Assembly: GCA_028278325.1 (NCBI GenBank)
Contig: JANQEO010000465.1
Location: forward strand, 1 to 37,743
Length of the DNA stretch: 37,743 bases
Direction: 5' to 3'
Source: Candidatus Binatia bacterium
Lineage (GTDB): Bacteria; Desulfobacterota; Binatia; UBA1149; JAJCZL01
Position 1 is the stretch's first letter; the number at the start of each line of letters is the position of its first letter. The notes below the pieces were generated by a model. The model saw nothing but the letters and a program-made list of their open reading frames with translations. It did no database searches and was not told the origin of the DNA. The position numbers and the translations under genes are program-made. Below are positions 24,982 through 32,453 of this stretch, one piece after another.

Positions 24982-26088
24982 ATGGAAGATGCGTTCAAGT
25001 TCGCCGACGAACTGGGCCCCAAAAAGATCATCTACATCCATGATCCCGGTGTCGAACTGAAAGCCATCCTCGTAGTCGACAACGTGGCCCGAGGTCCGTC
25101 GATCGGCGGGGTGCGTATGGCACCCGACGTGAGCACTGAGGAGTGTTTCCGCCTGGCCCGTGCCATGACGATGAAAAACGCTGCCGCCGACCTACGCCAT
25201 GGTGGAGGCAAAGCCGTCATATTCGGCGACCCGAAGATGGCGCCGGAACGAAAAGAAAGAGTCGTCAGGGCCTTCGCCAGCGCCATCGGCGACGTTCAGG
25301 ACTACATCGTCGGCCCCGACATGGGCACCGACGAAGCATGCATGGCATGGGCCTACGACGAGATCGGCCGCTCAGTGGGGTTGCCTCGAGCGATCGGCGG
25401 TATCCCTCTGGATGAGATAGGTGCCACCGGCCTCGGGCTGGCTGCCGCAGTCGACGTCGCCCGCGAGTATTGCGATCTGGATCTCGACGGCGCACGGGTG
25501 GCCGTACAAGGGTTCGGCTCGGTGGGACAACACGCTGCCCGCTTTCTGGCCGAGAAGGGAACGGTTCTGGTGGCGGCGGCCGACTCTCAGGGGACGCTCT
25601 GCGACGAGTCGGGCATCGACGTAACCGCCTTGATGAATCACAAGCAAGCCGGCGAAAGCGTGGTCACCTACGAACAGGGCCGGACTCTATCTCGCGATGC
25701 CATCATCGACGTCGAGTGCGAGATCTGGATTCCCGCGGCACGCCCGGACGTCATCAGCACCGACAATGTCGAGCGTCTCAAGACCAAGCTCATCCCTCAG
25801 GGCGCCAACATCCCGATCACGGCGGACGCGGAGCAAGCCCTCCACGAACGCGGTGTCCTTTGCATACCCGACTTCATCGCCAATGCCGGCGGCGTGATCT
25901 GTGCGGCAGTGGAGTACAGCGGTGACACCGAGAGCGTTGCCCTCCAGGTCATCGAAGAGAAAGTCCGCAACAACACGGCCGAGGTACTCGAGCAAGCCAG
26001 AGCGACCGGAACGGTCCCGCGGCAGGCGGCCGTCACGATGGCCGAGCGGCGTGTACGTGAAGCCATGACCTTTCACCGTTGGATGTGA
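24982..26088 (+). CDS. Leu/Phe/Val/Glu dehydrogenase (leucine-dehydrogenase type)
   Basis: 368 residues. The amino-acid dehydrogenase N-terminal domain contains GPSIGGVRMAPDV and AMTMKNAAADLRHGGGKAVI. Lys65 and Lys77 are spaced 12 apart, as the substrate-binding and catalytic lysines are in leucine dehydrogenase. The Rossmann domain has VAVQGFGSVGQHAARFL (about 173-189), and IPAARPDVI and IANAGGVICAAVEYS follow in order. It oxidatively deaminates branched-chain amino acids to 2-oxo acids with NAD+. At the end of an operon with E1/E2 and an acyl-CoA ligase, it would feed the dehydrogenase complex. Length fits leucine dehydrogenase (about 365) better than hexameric GDH (about 420-450). Confidence 0.92.
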   Translation: MEDAFKFADELGPKKIIYIHDPGVELKAILVVDNVARGPSIGGVRMAPDVSTEECFRLARAMTMKNAAADLRHGGGKAVIFGDPKMAPERKERVVRAFASAIGDVQDYIVGPDMGTDEACMAWAYDEIGRSVGLPRAIGGIPLDEIGATGLGLAAAVDVAREYCDLDLDGARVAVQGFGSVGQHAARFLAEKGTVLVAAADSQGTLCDESGIDVTALMNHKQAGESVVTYEQGRTLSRDAIIDVECEIWIPAARPDVISTDNVERLKTKLIPQGANIPITADAEQALHERGVLCIPDFIANAGGVICAAVEYSGDTESVALQVIEEKVRNNTAEVLEQARATGTVPRQAAVTMAERRVREAMTFHRWM

Positions 26089-26239
26089 CGTGCCCAAAGG
26101 AAGGGTTCTCCGGCGACTGTTCACACAGCAGGGGAACGCGGCTATTGTCGAGTTTAGCCGCGGTCGGCAACCGTACCGGCTCCTACGGTACGGATAGCGT
26201 TTGCACCGCGCAGGCAGGGGGCAAGGTCGAGGCCAGCAA

Positions 26240-27085
26240 ATGAGCGTCGTCGGCTATCTCAAATTCCCGTTGTGGACGCTATGGCGCTACCTAACCGATT
26301 TTCGCCTGGCCCTCCGTAACACGCGGCTGGTTCTCACTGCGTTCCAGCGCACCATCTATCTCGGCTACCGTGCCATCCCCGTACTCAAGCACAATGAGAC
26401 CCGCTGGAGCGAGAGAGGCCGGGGCCGCTACATATGGAAGATCGCGCAGAAGTATTGGGCTCGATGGATCCTGGAGCGGATCGAGGCCGGCGTCGATGTG
26501 GAGGGACTGGACAGAGTCGACTGGTCGCGCCCCCACATCGTCGTCTCCAACCATCAGAGCACGCTCGACATTCTCCTGATCGTCGCCACCGTGCCCTTCG
26601 GTCGCTTCGTCGCCAAGAAAGAAATCCTCGCCTATCCGGCCGTGGGCGGTGCGGCGCGCCACGGCGGGCAGATCATCATCGACCGCAAGGCCCACGAACA
26701 AGCCATGGCCGCGATACGCACGGGGCTGGAGGCTTGGTCGGATTCCAACTTGATCTTCTTCGCCGAGGGCACACGCACGCGCACGGGCGAGCTGAACCGC
26801 TTCAAGAAGGGAGCGTTCGCGATGGCCAAGGAGTTCGATCTGCCCATCGTTCCGGTGGCCGTCAGCGGCACCTACGACGCTCTCCCCAAAGGCTCGTTAC
26901 TACGTCTTGTGCGGCAACCCCGCTTTAGACTCGAGGTCGCGGAAGAGATCAGGCCGCAGCCGGGCGAAGATGTCCCCGCGCTTTGCGACAGGACGCGCGA
27001 CGTGATCGCAGGCATGATTCGCGAGGGAGAGCCTGCGCACCGCCACGCCTACGTGAGGTCACCCTCCTTCCAACCCGGCTCTTAG
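26240..27085 (+). CDS. PlsC-like 1-acyl-sn-glycerol-3-phosphate acyltransferase
   Basis: 281 residues from ATG 26240. Acyltransferase blocks: NHQSTLD (104-110, NHx4D-type catalytic motif), GRFVAKKEILAYPAVGGAARHGGQIIIDR (block II), FAEGTRTRTGELNRFKKGAF (174-193, block III) and LPIVPVAVSGTYDALPKG (block IV). All catalytic parts are intact. It transfers an acyl chain from acyl-CoA or acyl-ACP to lysophosphatidic acid (or a related lysolipid) at the inner membrane. The N-terminal 50 residues are amphipathic. It lies 151 bp behind the BCAA operon and could be co-expressed. Confidence 0.9.
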   Translation: MSVVGYLKFPLWTLWRYLTDFRLALRNTRLVLTAFQRTIYLGYRAIPVLKHNETRWSERGRGRYIWKIAQKYWARWILERIEAGVDVEGLDRVDWSRPHIVVSNHQSTLDILLIVATVPFGRFVAKKEILAYPAVGGAARHGGQIIIDRKAHEQAMAAIRTGLEAWSDSNLIFFAEGTRTRTGELNRFKKGAFAMAKEFDLPIVPVAVSGTYDALPKGSLLRLVRQPRFRLEVAEEIRPQPGEDVPALCDRTRDVIAGMIREGEPAHRHAYVRSPSFQPGS

Positions 27086-27101
27086 CCGTCTTGGAGCTGC
27101 G

Positions 27102-27884
27102 CTACTCGCGCTCCGGGACTGGCCGCGATGGAGGGTTGTAGTCCGCCCCGTCCTCGGCGGCTTCGAACACGTCCTCGCTCTGTTCGCTGATGGCCGGTTC
27201 GATTTCAGCGGCAACGTCTTCCGGCAGTTGCGGCCTCACCTTCTGCGCCGGCTCCGTGGCCAGCTCCGTCAGGCGAACCCGGTCGAGCACCGCCAGGCCG
27301 ATCTCCGTCTCGATGATCTTCTTGGCGACCTGCCGTAGCTCGTCGCTGGGAAGCTCGCCGTCGAGTTGCACTACACCGTTCAAGCAACCAACAGACAGGC
27401 CTACCATCGCATCGCCCATCTCACCCTCGAGCGTTTCGCGCACGACGCGAGCAATCTCCTCGTCCTCGAGCCCGTCGAGCTCGGTCGGCAACTCGGAGGC
27501 CGGCAGCTCTTCCCGCACCCGCTCTATGCCGCGACGCTGCAGATCCTCGAACTCCTCCTCGCAGTCGATGCACAAAGCTGCTGTCGGAAGGGCGTCGAGA
27601 CGTCCACCGGCAATGGGCTCTTCACACTCCGTGCACAACCCGTAGGTGCCATTGCGTACTCGCCAAAGGGCGTCGTGTATCCGCTGCAACGCCGCGGCGT
27701 CATGCTCTTGAAGACGCGTCAGGAGAGAAGCCGCAGCCTGCTCCTGCGCCCGCTCCTCGAGCTCGCTCTCGGTGTCCTGTTCGATGACATGAAGGTCCTG
27801 TTCGATGCTCTCGAACTCGTCGAACATGGCCCGTTGCTCGTCCAACAACCGACGTCGGTACTTCTCTAGCGCGTCAGTATCCAT
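27102..27884 (-). CDS. DksA/TraR-type zinc-finger protein with BON-like C-terminal domain
   Basis: 260 residues from ATG 27884, preceded by GGGGGAGAG (an upstream TTG/ATG at 27908 is unlikely). Residues 1-75 are a charged coiled coil (DEFESIEQDLHVIEQDTESELEERAQEQ...). A DksA/TraR C4 zinc finger follows: Cys84-x2-Cys87-x17-Cys105-x2-Cys108 in YGLCTECEEPIAGGRLDALP..ALCIDC. Residues about 142-208 (IARVVRETLEGEM..VSVGCLNGVVQLDGELPSDELRQVAKKIIETEIGLAVLDRVRL) have the BON-domain pattern. An acidic tail of 50 residues ends it. DksA-type proteins bind RNA polymerase; whether the acidic coiled-coil tip residues are present is not clear. The BON fusion is unusual. Confidence 0.82.
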   Translation of the reverse strand: MDTDALEKYRRRLLDEQRAMFDEFESIEQDLHVIEQDTESELEERAQEQAAASLLTRLQEHDAAALQRIHDALWRVRNGTYGLCTECEEPIAGGRLDALPTAALCIDCEEEFEDLQRRGIERVREELPASELPTELDGLEDEEIARVVRETLEGEMGDAMVGLSVGCLNGVVQLDGELPSDELRQVAKKIIETEIGLAVLDRVRLTELATEPAQKVRPQLPEDVAAEIEPAISEQSEDVFEAAEDGADYNPPSRPVPERE

Positions 27885-28208
27885 GAATCGCTCTCCCCCC
27901 GTGTTCATCTACGCTACTAAGGTGGCTCGTGTGCATTCGCTATGCCAGCCCGCCTCCAGAAGCTACCCCCCGAAAAAGCGCCTCTTTGTGGCCGCCCCGA
28001 GGATGCCCATATGCGAATTCGATGAAAAGCTGCGTTCAGGGTTTTCATAAGTAGGAAGGCTCGGCCGCAGAGCGCCATGGGCCGGCCGCGTCGCGCCGAG
28101 AACGCAGCACCGGACACCCGCCTGAGTGGTCGTAGGCCTTGACTGAATCCGGGCCGCCTCGTAACGGTTGACGTCTAGCCCGGTGGCCGCGCCGGAGAGG
28201 TTGAGCCA
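27885..28208. other. Divergent intergenic region (324 bp)
   Basis: It separates the DksA-like gene (-) from the Cys-rich repeat gene (+) and should carry their promoters. Short A- and G/C-rich stretches are present but no clear -35/-10 box, operator or RNA motif. No coding frame with recognisable features was found here. Confidence 0.4.
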
Positions 28209-30047
28209 GTGCGTGCCGAGCAACCGACAGTCGTTCGCTTCGTCTTCCTGGCCGCTCTGGTCGTATCAGCCTCTGCGCCCGTTGCCTCAAGCGCCGACTT
28301 CCCGGCGGTAAGCACATCTACGTCATCGACCAGCACTACGAGCACAACGATGTTTTCCGCCGTGACGGCGGTGCTCGATGTGCCGCCCTGCTCTCAGCCC
28401 GTTACGGGCGGAGACCTGCCCAAGGCCAGCGACTGCTTGTTCATCCTGAACGTCGGCGTGGGTATCGGGTTGTGCGTGCCCGCATGCATCTGCGACGTGA
28501 ACGGTGACTTCAGCGAGAATGCTTCAGATGCCCTGCTCTGCCTCAAGATCGCCGTCGGCATAGATTTGCCGCGGCAGTGCCCCTGCCCGGTGAGCACCAC
28601 GACCACGACGCTAGAACCGGTCGTCGGAGCCTGCTGCGTGGCGGGCATTTGCTCTATCGGCTCCCGTGACTCCTGCAGCGGTGCCTATCTCGGCGACAAC
28701 GAAGGTCCGCAATGCTCACTCGCTCAACAGTTGGCCTGTTCCGCCGGCCCGACGACCACTACGCAACCGCCGACGTCGACTACGACTACGGTGCCTGTAA
28801 CGACCACTACTCTGCCGCCTTCCGGCGGCGTGTGCTGCATCGAGGATACATGCCAGATTCTCGATGCGCGCGACTGCAGGGCCGGCACGATCATCGGCGA
28901 AAGTGACAACACGGTCTGCGATGCCGATGAGATCGCCGCCTGCGCCAACCGGCCTAAAGGTGCGTGCTGTTTCAACTCTCGGCTCGGCCGAGACTGCGTG
29001 ATTCGCTTCCGTGACGACTGTGATGGATTCTTTGACGAGTATCTTGGTGACAGCGAGGACTCCGTCTGTAGCCCGGCAGAGATGGCGGCATGCACGGGCT
29101 CTCCTACTACGACGACGTCCACGACCTCAACGACCGTGCCCAACGACGGCGGCGCCTGCTGCACGCCCGCACGAACGTGCATCGTCACCTCCCCGGAGGC
29201 ATGCACCGGAACATACATCGGCGATATCGGCTTTCCCGAATGCACATCGGGTGCGGCACGGAGATGCGCCCGGGGCGGAGGCCCCAGTACTACGACGACC
29301 ACGATGGCCGGGCCGACCACGACCTCGACAACCGTCACTTCCACGACGACCAGCACACTGCCTGCGCCCACGGGCGCTTGCTGCGTCAGAAGATCGTGCC
29401 TGATCCGTACGGCAGCGGGCTGTAACGACTTGTCGGGCACCTACCTGGGAGACAGTAACGAGCTACTCTGCACGGTCGATGAGACCACGCAGTGCCTCGA
29501 CATGACGACGACGACTACGACTACAACTACTAGCTCGACGACCACGAGCACGACCCTGCCGACATCAATGGGCGCATGCTGCCTACGGAAAGGAGGCTGC
29601 ATAGTCACTTCCAGCGACGACTGCACGGGTTTCTATCTCGGCGACAATGGCTTCTCCGAATGTACGCCGGAGGCACTAACAAGATGTGAGCGAGGTGGAG
29701 GCGGGAGCACTACGACGACCACGCTGCCCGAGGCTACCGGATCCTGCTGCATACCCGGGGCATGTTCGATAACGACCCCGGGGAACTGCCCAGGCGTCTA
29801 TCTCGGCGACAGCGGCAGCGTCGGGTTTTGTAGCTTGGCCGAAGAGCTGGCGTGCTCGTCGGCGGTGACTACGACCACGACCACTTCCACGACGACCACC
29901 ACCCTGCCGGCGGCTACCGGCGCATGTTGTCAGCGGCGTGGCCTCGGATGCGCAATCACGACCGAAGCCGACTGTGTGGGAACGTATCTCGGCGATAGTG
30001 ACAGCGTCGGCGCATGCAGCCCCGAAGAAGAGGCCATGTGCCCATGA
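28209..30047 (+). CDS. Exported Cys-rich protein: dockerin-like unit plus eight GACC repeats with Thr linkers
   Basis: 612 residues from GTG 28209 behind GGAGAGG. A signal peptide at about 8-29 (VVRFVFLAALVVSASAPVASSA) is followed by a Ser/Thr linker. A dockerin-like pair of calcium-loop units lies at 61-126 (DCLFILNVGVGIGLCVPACICDVNGDFSENASDALLCLKIAVGIDL). From residue 140 there are eight six-Cys modules of the form GACC..C.I....DC.G.YLGD...C...E...C, joined by poly-Thr linkers (VSTTTTTL and longer TTST tracts). The modules probably form small disulfide-bonded domains on Thr-rich, likely O-glycosylated spacers, i.e. a surface adhesin or fibre. No enzyme motif. Its TGA overlaps the ATG of the next (selenoprotein) gene. 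Confidence 0.88.
   Translation: MRAEQPTVVRFVFLAALVVSASAPVASSADFPAVSTSTSSTSTTSTTMFSAVTAVLDVPPCSQPVTGGDLPKASDCLFILNVGVGIGLCVPACICDVNGDFSENASDALLCLKIAVGIDLPRQCPCPVSTTTTTLEPVVGACCVAGICSIGSRDSCSGAYLGDNEGPQCSLAQQLACSAGPTTTTQPPTSTTTTVPVTTTTLPPSGGVCCIEDTCQILDARDCRAGTIIGESDNTVCDADEIAACANRPKGACCFNSRLGRDCVIRFRDDCDGFFDEYLGDSEDSVCSPAEMAACTGSPTTTTSTTSTTVPNDGGACCTPARTCIVTSPEACTGTYIGDIGFPECTSGAARRCARGGGPSTTTTTMAGPTTTSTTVTSTTTSTLPAPTGACCVRRSCLIRTAAGCNDLSGTYLGDSNELLCTVDETTQCLDMTTTTTTTTTSSTTTSTTLPTSMGACCLRKGGCIVTSSDDCTGFYLGDNGFSECTPEALTRCERGGGGSTTTTTLPEATGSCCIPGACSITTPGNCPGVYLGDSGSVGFCSLAEELACSSAVTTTTTTSTTTTTLPAATGACCQRRGLGCAITTEADCVGTYLGDSDSVGACSPEEEAMCP
28626..30044 (+). repeat. Eight tandem Cys-rich modules with Thr-codon linkers
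   Basis: Module starts (GACC/GVCC/GSCC) are at residues of the order 140, 206, 252, 315, 390, 455, 510 and 570. Each module of about 42 residues has six Cys, the last copy ending at the C-terminus. Linkers are runs of ACN codons with interspersed TCN/AGC, up to about 20 Thr/Ser. At DNA level the linkers are tandem acg/act/acc triplets (for example around 29500-29560), a substrate for slippage and for length variation between strains. Confidence 0.8.
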
Positions 30048-30832
30048 GCCTGCCACTGGCACTAACGGGTTTCGCCGTAGTCAACGGCGCAATGATTCAC
30101 TATTTCGCAACGATCGCGAAAGAGCGGGTGCCGGTCGACGTCCGCCCTCACAGCGCCGCGTTTGGTGCGGGCGGCCTCCTCGGCCTCGCCGGGATCATCG
30201 CGGGCCCGAGCGCTGCAACTCTTGCGTTGGGCATCATGGCCGCGTCTACCGGCGGCTTCCTGCTCTGGTTGATATCTCAGCGCCGCACCCCCGATGGCGA
30301 ACTCATTGCAAAGATCGGCGAAACCCTGCCCGATCTCTCCGCTCCGAACCAAGACGGCGAACAGGTTCGTATCGCCGATCTGCGTGGACGGCGCGTACTG
30401 CTCAAGTTCTACCGAGGACACTGGTGACCTTATTGCTGCGCCGAGTTACGGCGCTTCGACTCAATGCGGTCCCTACTCGACAAGTATCGCGCAAAGGTAG
30501 TGGCACTCAGCAAGGATACCCAAGAGGATGCTCGCGCCCATCGCGAGCGTGACGGTCTGGGTTTCGATCTCCTCAGCGACCCGGATCTCGCCATCATAAA
30601 GCGCTTCGGGCTCCTGCACGAAGGAGCAGTGGAGTTCGCGACCTGGTATCTAGCCGGCCATTTTCCGATCGGCTATCCCGTCGGGTTCAAGCAGATGGCA
30701 ATCCCGACCACGTTGATCCTGGACGAAGAGGGCGTGGTGCGCTGGATAGACCAAGCCGACGACTACCGGCTAAGGGGCGACCGCAGGCGAACCGAATTCG
30801 CGTTGCGCGAGGTCTTCGGCGAGCCGGGCTGA
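30044..30832 (+). CDS. Membrane-anchored peroxiredoxin-like selenoprotein (AhpC/TSA fold) with in-frame UGA = Sec128
   Basis: One frame of 263 codons interrupted only by TGA at 30425-30427. ATG 30044 overlaps the stop of the Cys-rich gene (ATGA). Residues 3-22, 38-55 and 58-78 are likely TMs; positive charges (KER, QRR) place the catalytic domain in the cytoplasm. The domain (about 85-262) is peroxiredoxin/thioredoxin-like: GETLPDLSAPNQDGEQVRIADLRGRRVLLKFYRGHW, then UGA, then PYCCAELRRF, ALSKDTQEDARAHRERDGLGFDLLSDPDLAIIKRFG and IPTTLILDEEGVVRWIDQADDYR. The UGA sits exactly where peroxiredoxin-like relatives have the peroxidatic Cys (RGxWCPYC), giving a UxxC redox motif (U128, C131). Sequence on both sides is well conserved in style, so a chance stop is unlikely. 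A SECIS-like stem-loop follows. Role: peroxide or disulfide reduction, donor unknown. Standard annotation would split it. Confidence 0.87.
30425..30460 (+). promoter_or_regulatory. UGA(Sec) codon and bacterial SECIS-like stem-loop
   Basis: UGA is 30425-30427. Sixteen bases later the loop AGUUA (30444-30448) is closed by a perfect 6-bp stem GCGCCG (30438-30443) / CGGCGC (30449-30454). A 2x2 internal loop and three further pairs (TTG 30433-30435 with CGA 30457-30459) extend it. A small loop with a G in the first two places, just 16 nt from the UGA, fits the bacterial SECIS consensus as I know it. No other stem of this strength is evident directly downstream. SelB would bind here. Confidence 0.75.
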
Positions 30833-30842
30833 CGGATCGCGC

Positions 30843-32399
30843 GTGCGGGATCTAAGCCTCGCTTCGTGCGTAGCCGTCTTCATTCTGGCCTGCGGCCTCC
30901 TGCTGGCCGGCCTGTACCCCACCACCCAGCGAGATGTCACTGGAAACGACATCTATTACACCTGGCTCGAGGGCGAACGCCTCGTAGACGGCGAGAACCC
31001 ATACTCGCGCATACACGGCGCCGACATGCGCCGGAACCGCAAGTACTCCACGTACCTTCCGGGTTTCTATCTGTTGTCTGCGGGCACTCAGGTCCTGGGG
31101 CTCGAAACTTTTCAGGATTGGATAGCCACGTGGCGTGTCGTCTTCGCAACCGCGCACTTGACGATCGGAGCGCTGATCTTTTACCACTCCCTTCGCAACG
31201 GATTTCTCGTGCTCGGCATGTTTGGTGCCGCTTTCTGGCTGTTCAATCGCTGGTCTCTCAAGGTTCTTGCGGCAGCCCACATAGAGCCTCTGGCGATACT
31301 ACCCCTAGTGTGTTCGATCCTGCTCATAGCCAAACACCGGCGTGCGGCCCTCTTGCTGTTCGGAGTGTCGCTGAGCGTGAAGCAGTTGGCGCTGATTCTC
31401 CTGCCCGCGATGTTGGCCTGGGACCTGCGCTCGGCCGACACACGCCGGATTCCCCTGCAAGCAACGACTACGCTCGCCTGGATGCTGGTAGTTCCAGTGG
31501 CCCTAAGCATCCCCTTCCTGTTGTGGGATGCCGGCGGGTTCCTGAAGTCTCTGCTCTTCTCCGCCACACGTGATCCTGCGGGCTTGTTCAACGCCGAAGC
31601 CCTGAGCAGCACACTCGGGCTCACGGGTCTGTGGGGACGGCTCCCCACCCTGGCGTTGATGGTGGCGCTCTACTGGGCGATCTTCAGACGGCAGTTGGGG
31701 CTGGTTGCCGGATCCTTTCTCCTGTTCGTGGTTTTCGTCACCTTCAACGACGTATTGTTCGTACAGTACTTGGTGTGGCCTGCCGCCCTACTGCCCATTG
31801 CGGCCGTGGAACGACGCGAAGCGGAAACCTCGCCGGATCTTTCGCAGTTACGTCATGGCGCCTACCTGGCACCCGTGGCGGGAGGCCTGGCTCTACTCTT
31901 GTGGTCCGGCTCGTTCTTCATCCGGGATACCGCAAATGACGCTGGGCCGTGGTCGGTGACCTACTATTCGAGCCGGAATTTCGACGGACACCGGGTTCAT
32001 GAGCGAAGCGCCGCCGTCCAATACGATTGGCAACGTAAGCGGCCCTTGGCCACGATCCGGCGTGACAACTTTTCTGTGCGTTGGGACACTTGCCTGGACC
32101 TGGAGCGGGACCGAGAGCTGCAAATCACGTTGACCGCGGACGACGGTGCCAAGATTGCTGTAGACGGCGAAACGGTAGTGGACCTGTGGAACCGCAAAGG
32201 GAAAACGATGACCGCTAGGGTACCTCTGAGCGCTGGGATCCATCACGTGCGTGTCGCCTACTTCGAGAAGCGTGGCGCCGCCAGCATACATGCAGAAGCC
32301 GCCCTCGATGGAGATGTAGACACTTTCGAGGAACGCCTTTCCTTTCCCGTCCGATGGAGAGACAGCGACCGCCCATGCGGCGTTGCGCCGTCACAGTAA
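30843..32399 (+). CDS. Polytopic GT-C-like membrane protein with C-terminal PA14-like domain
   Basis: 518 residues from GTG 30843, ten bases after the selenoprotein. Residues 1-370 are a multi-spanning GT-C/GT87-like region: TM1 LASCVAVFILACGLLLAGL, loop with DVTGNDIYYTWLEGERLVDGENPYSR (D..Y, NPY) and KYSTYLPGFYLLSAG, then about ten TMs (YLVWPAALLPIAAVE near the end). Residues about 408-490 resemble a PA14 fold: NFSVRWDTCLDLERDRELQITLTADDGAKIAVDGETVVDLWNRKGKTMTARVPLSAGIHHVRVAYFEKRG. PA14 modules bind glycans. The combination suggests a glycosyltransferase with an external carbohydrate-binding tail; donor and acceptor unknown. Confidence 0.82.
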   Translation: MRDLSLASCVAVFILACGLLLAGLYPTTQRDVTGNDIYYTWLEGERLVDGENPYSRIHGADMRRNRKYSTYLPGFYLLSAGTQVLGLETFQDWIATWRVVFATAHLTIGALIFYHSLRNGFLVLGMFGAAFWLFNRWSLKVLAAAHIEPLAILPLVCSILLIAKHRRAALLLFGVSLSVKQLALILLPAMLAWDLRSADTRRIPLQATTTLAWMLVVPVALSIPFLLWDAGGFLKSLLFSATRDPAGLFNAEALSSTLGLTGLWGRLPTLALMVALYWAIFRRQLGLVAGSFLLFVVFVTFNDVLFVQYLVWPAALLPIAAVERREAETSPDLSQLRHGAYLAPVAGGLALLLWSGSFFIRDTANDAGPWSVTYYSSRNFDGHRVHERSAAVQYDWQRKRPLATIRRDNFSVRWDTCLDLERDRELQITLTADDGAKIAVDGETVVDLWNRKGKTMTARVPLSAGIHHVRVAYFEKRGAASIHAEAALDGDVDTFEERLSFPVRWRDSDRPCGVAPSQ

Positions 32400-32453
32400 C
32401 GGGGGCCAGAGGCAATGCGCCCCTGGGAGTGACCGGTTCTTCGAGGCCGACCT

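Larger units (their letters stand above)
20082..26088 (+). other. Putative operon: branched-chain 2-oxo acid dehydrogenase with leucine dehydrogenase
   Basis: Gaps or overlaps of +2, -8, -4 and +11 bp join ligase, E1-alpha, E1-beta, E2 and LeuDH. The set covers amino acid to 2-oxo acid to acyl-CoA, with the ligase recycling free branched or medium-chain acid. It can supply branched fatty-acid primers or catabolise Leu/Ile/Val. No E3 gene is present. Confidence 0.75.

Noticed and set aside
28626..30044. CRISPR-like repeat array
   Set aside because: The repetition is in coding triplets (Thr linkers and Cys modules) with no constant repeat and unique-spacer spacing; no cas genes nearby.
30044..30832. 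Two genes or a pseudogene split by a stop at 30425
   Set aside because: The fold continues in the same frame, the stop is TGA at the catalytic Cys position, and a SECIS-like stem follows. A nonsense mutation would rarely fall exactly there. A sequencing error (TGC/TGT to TGA) cannot be excluded without reads.
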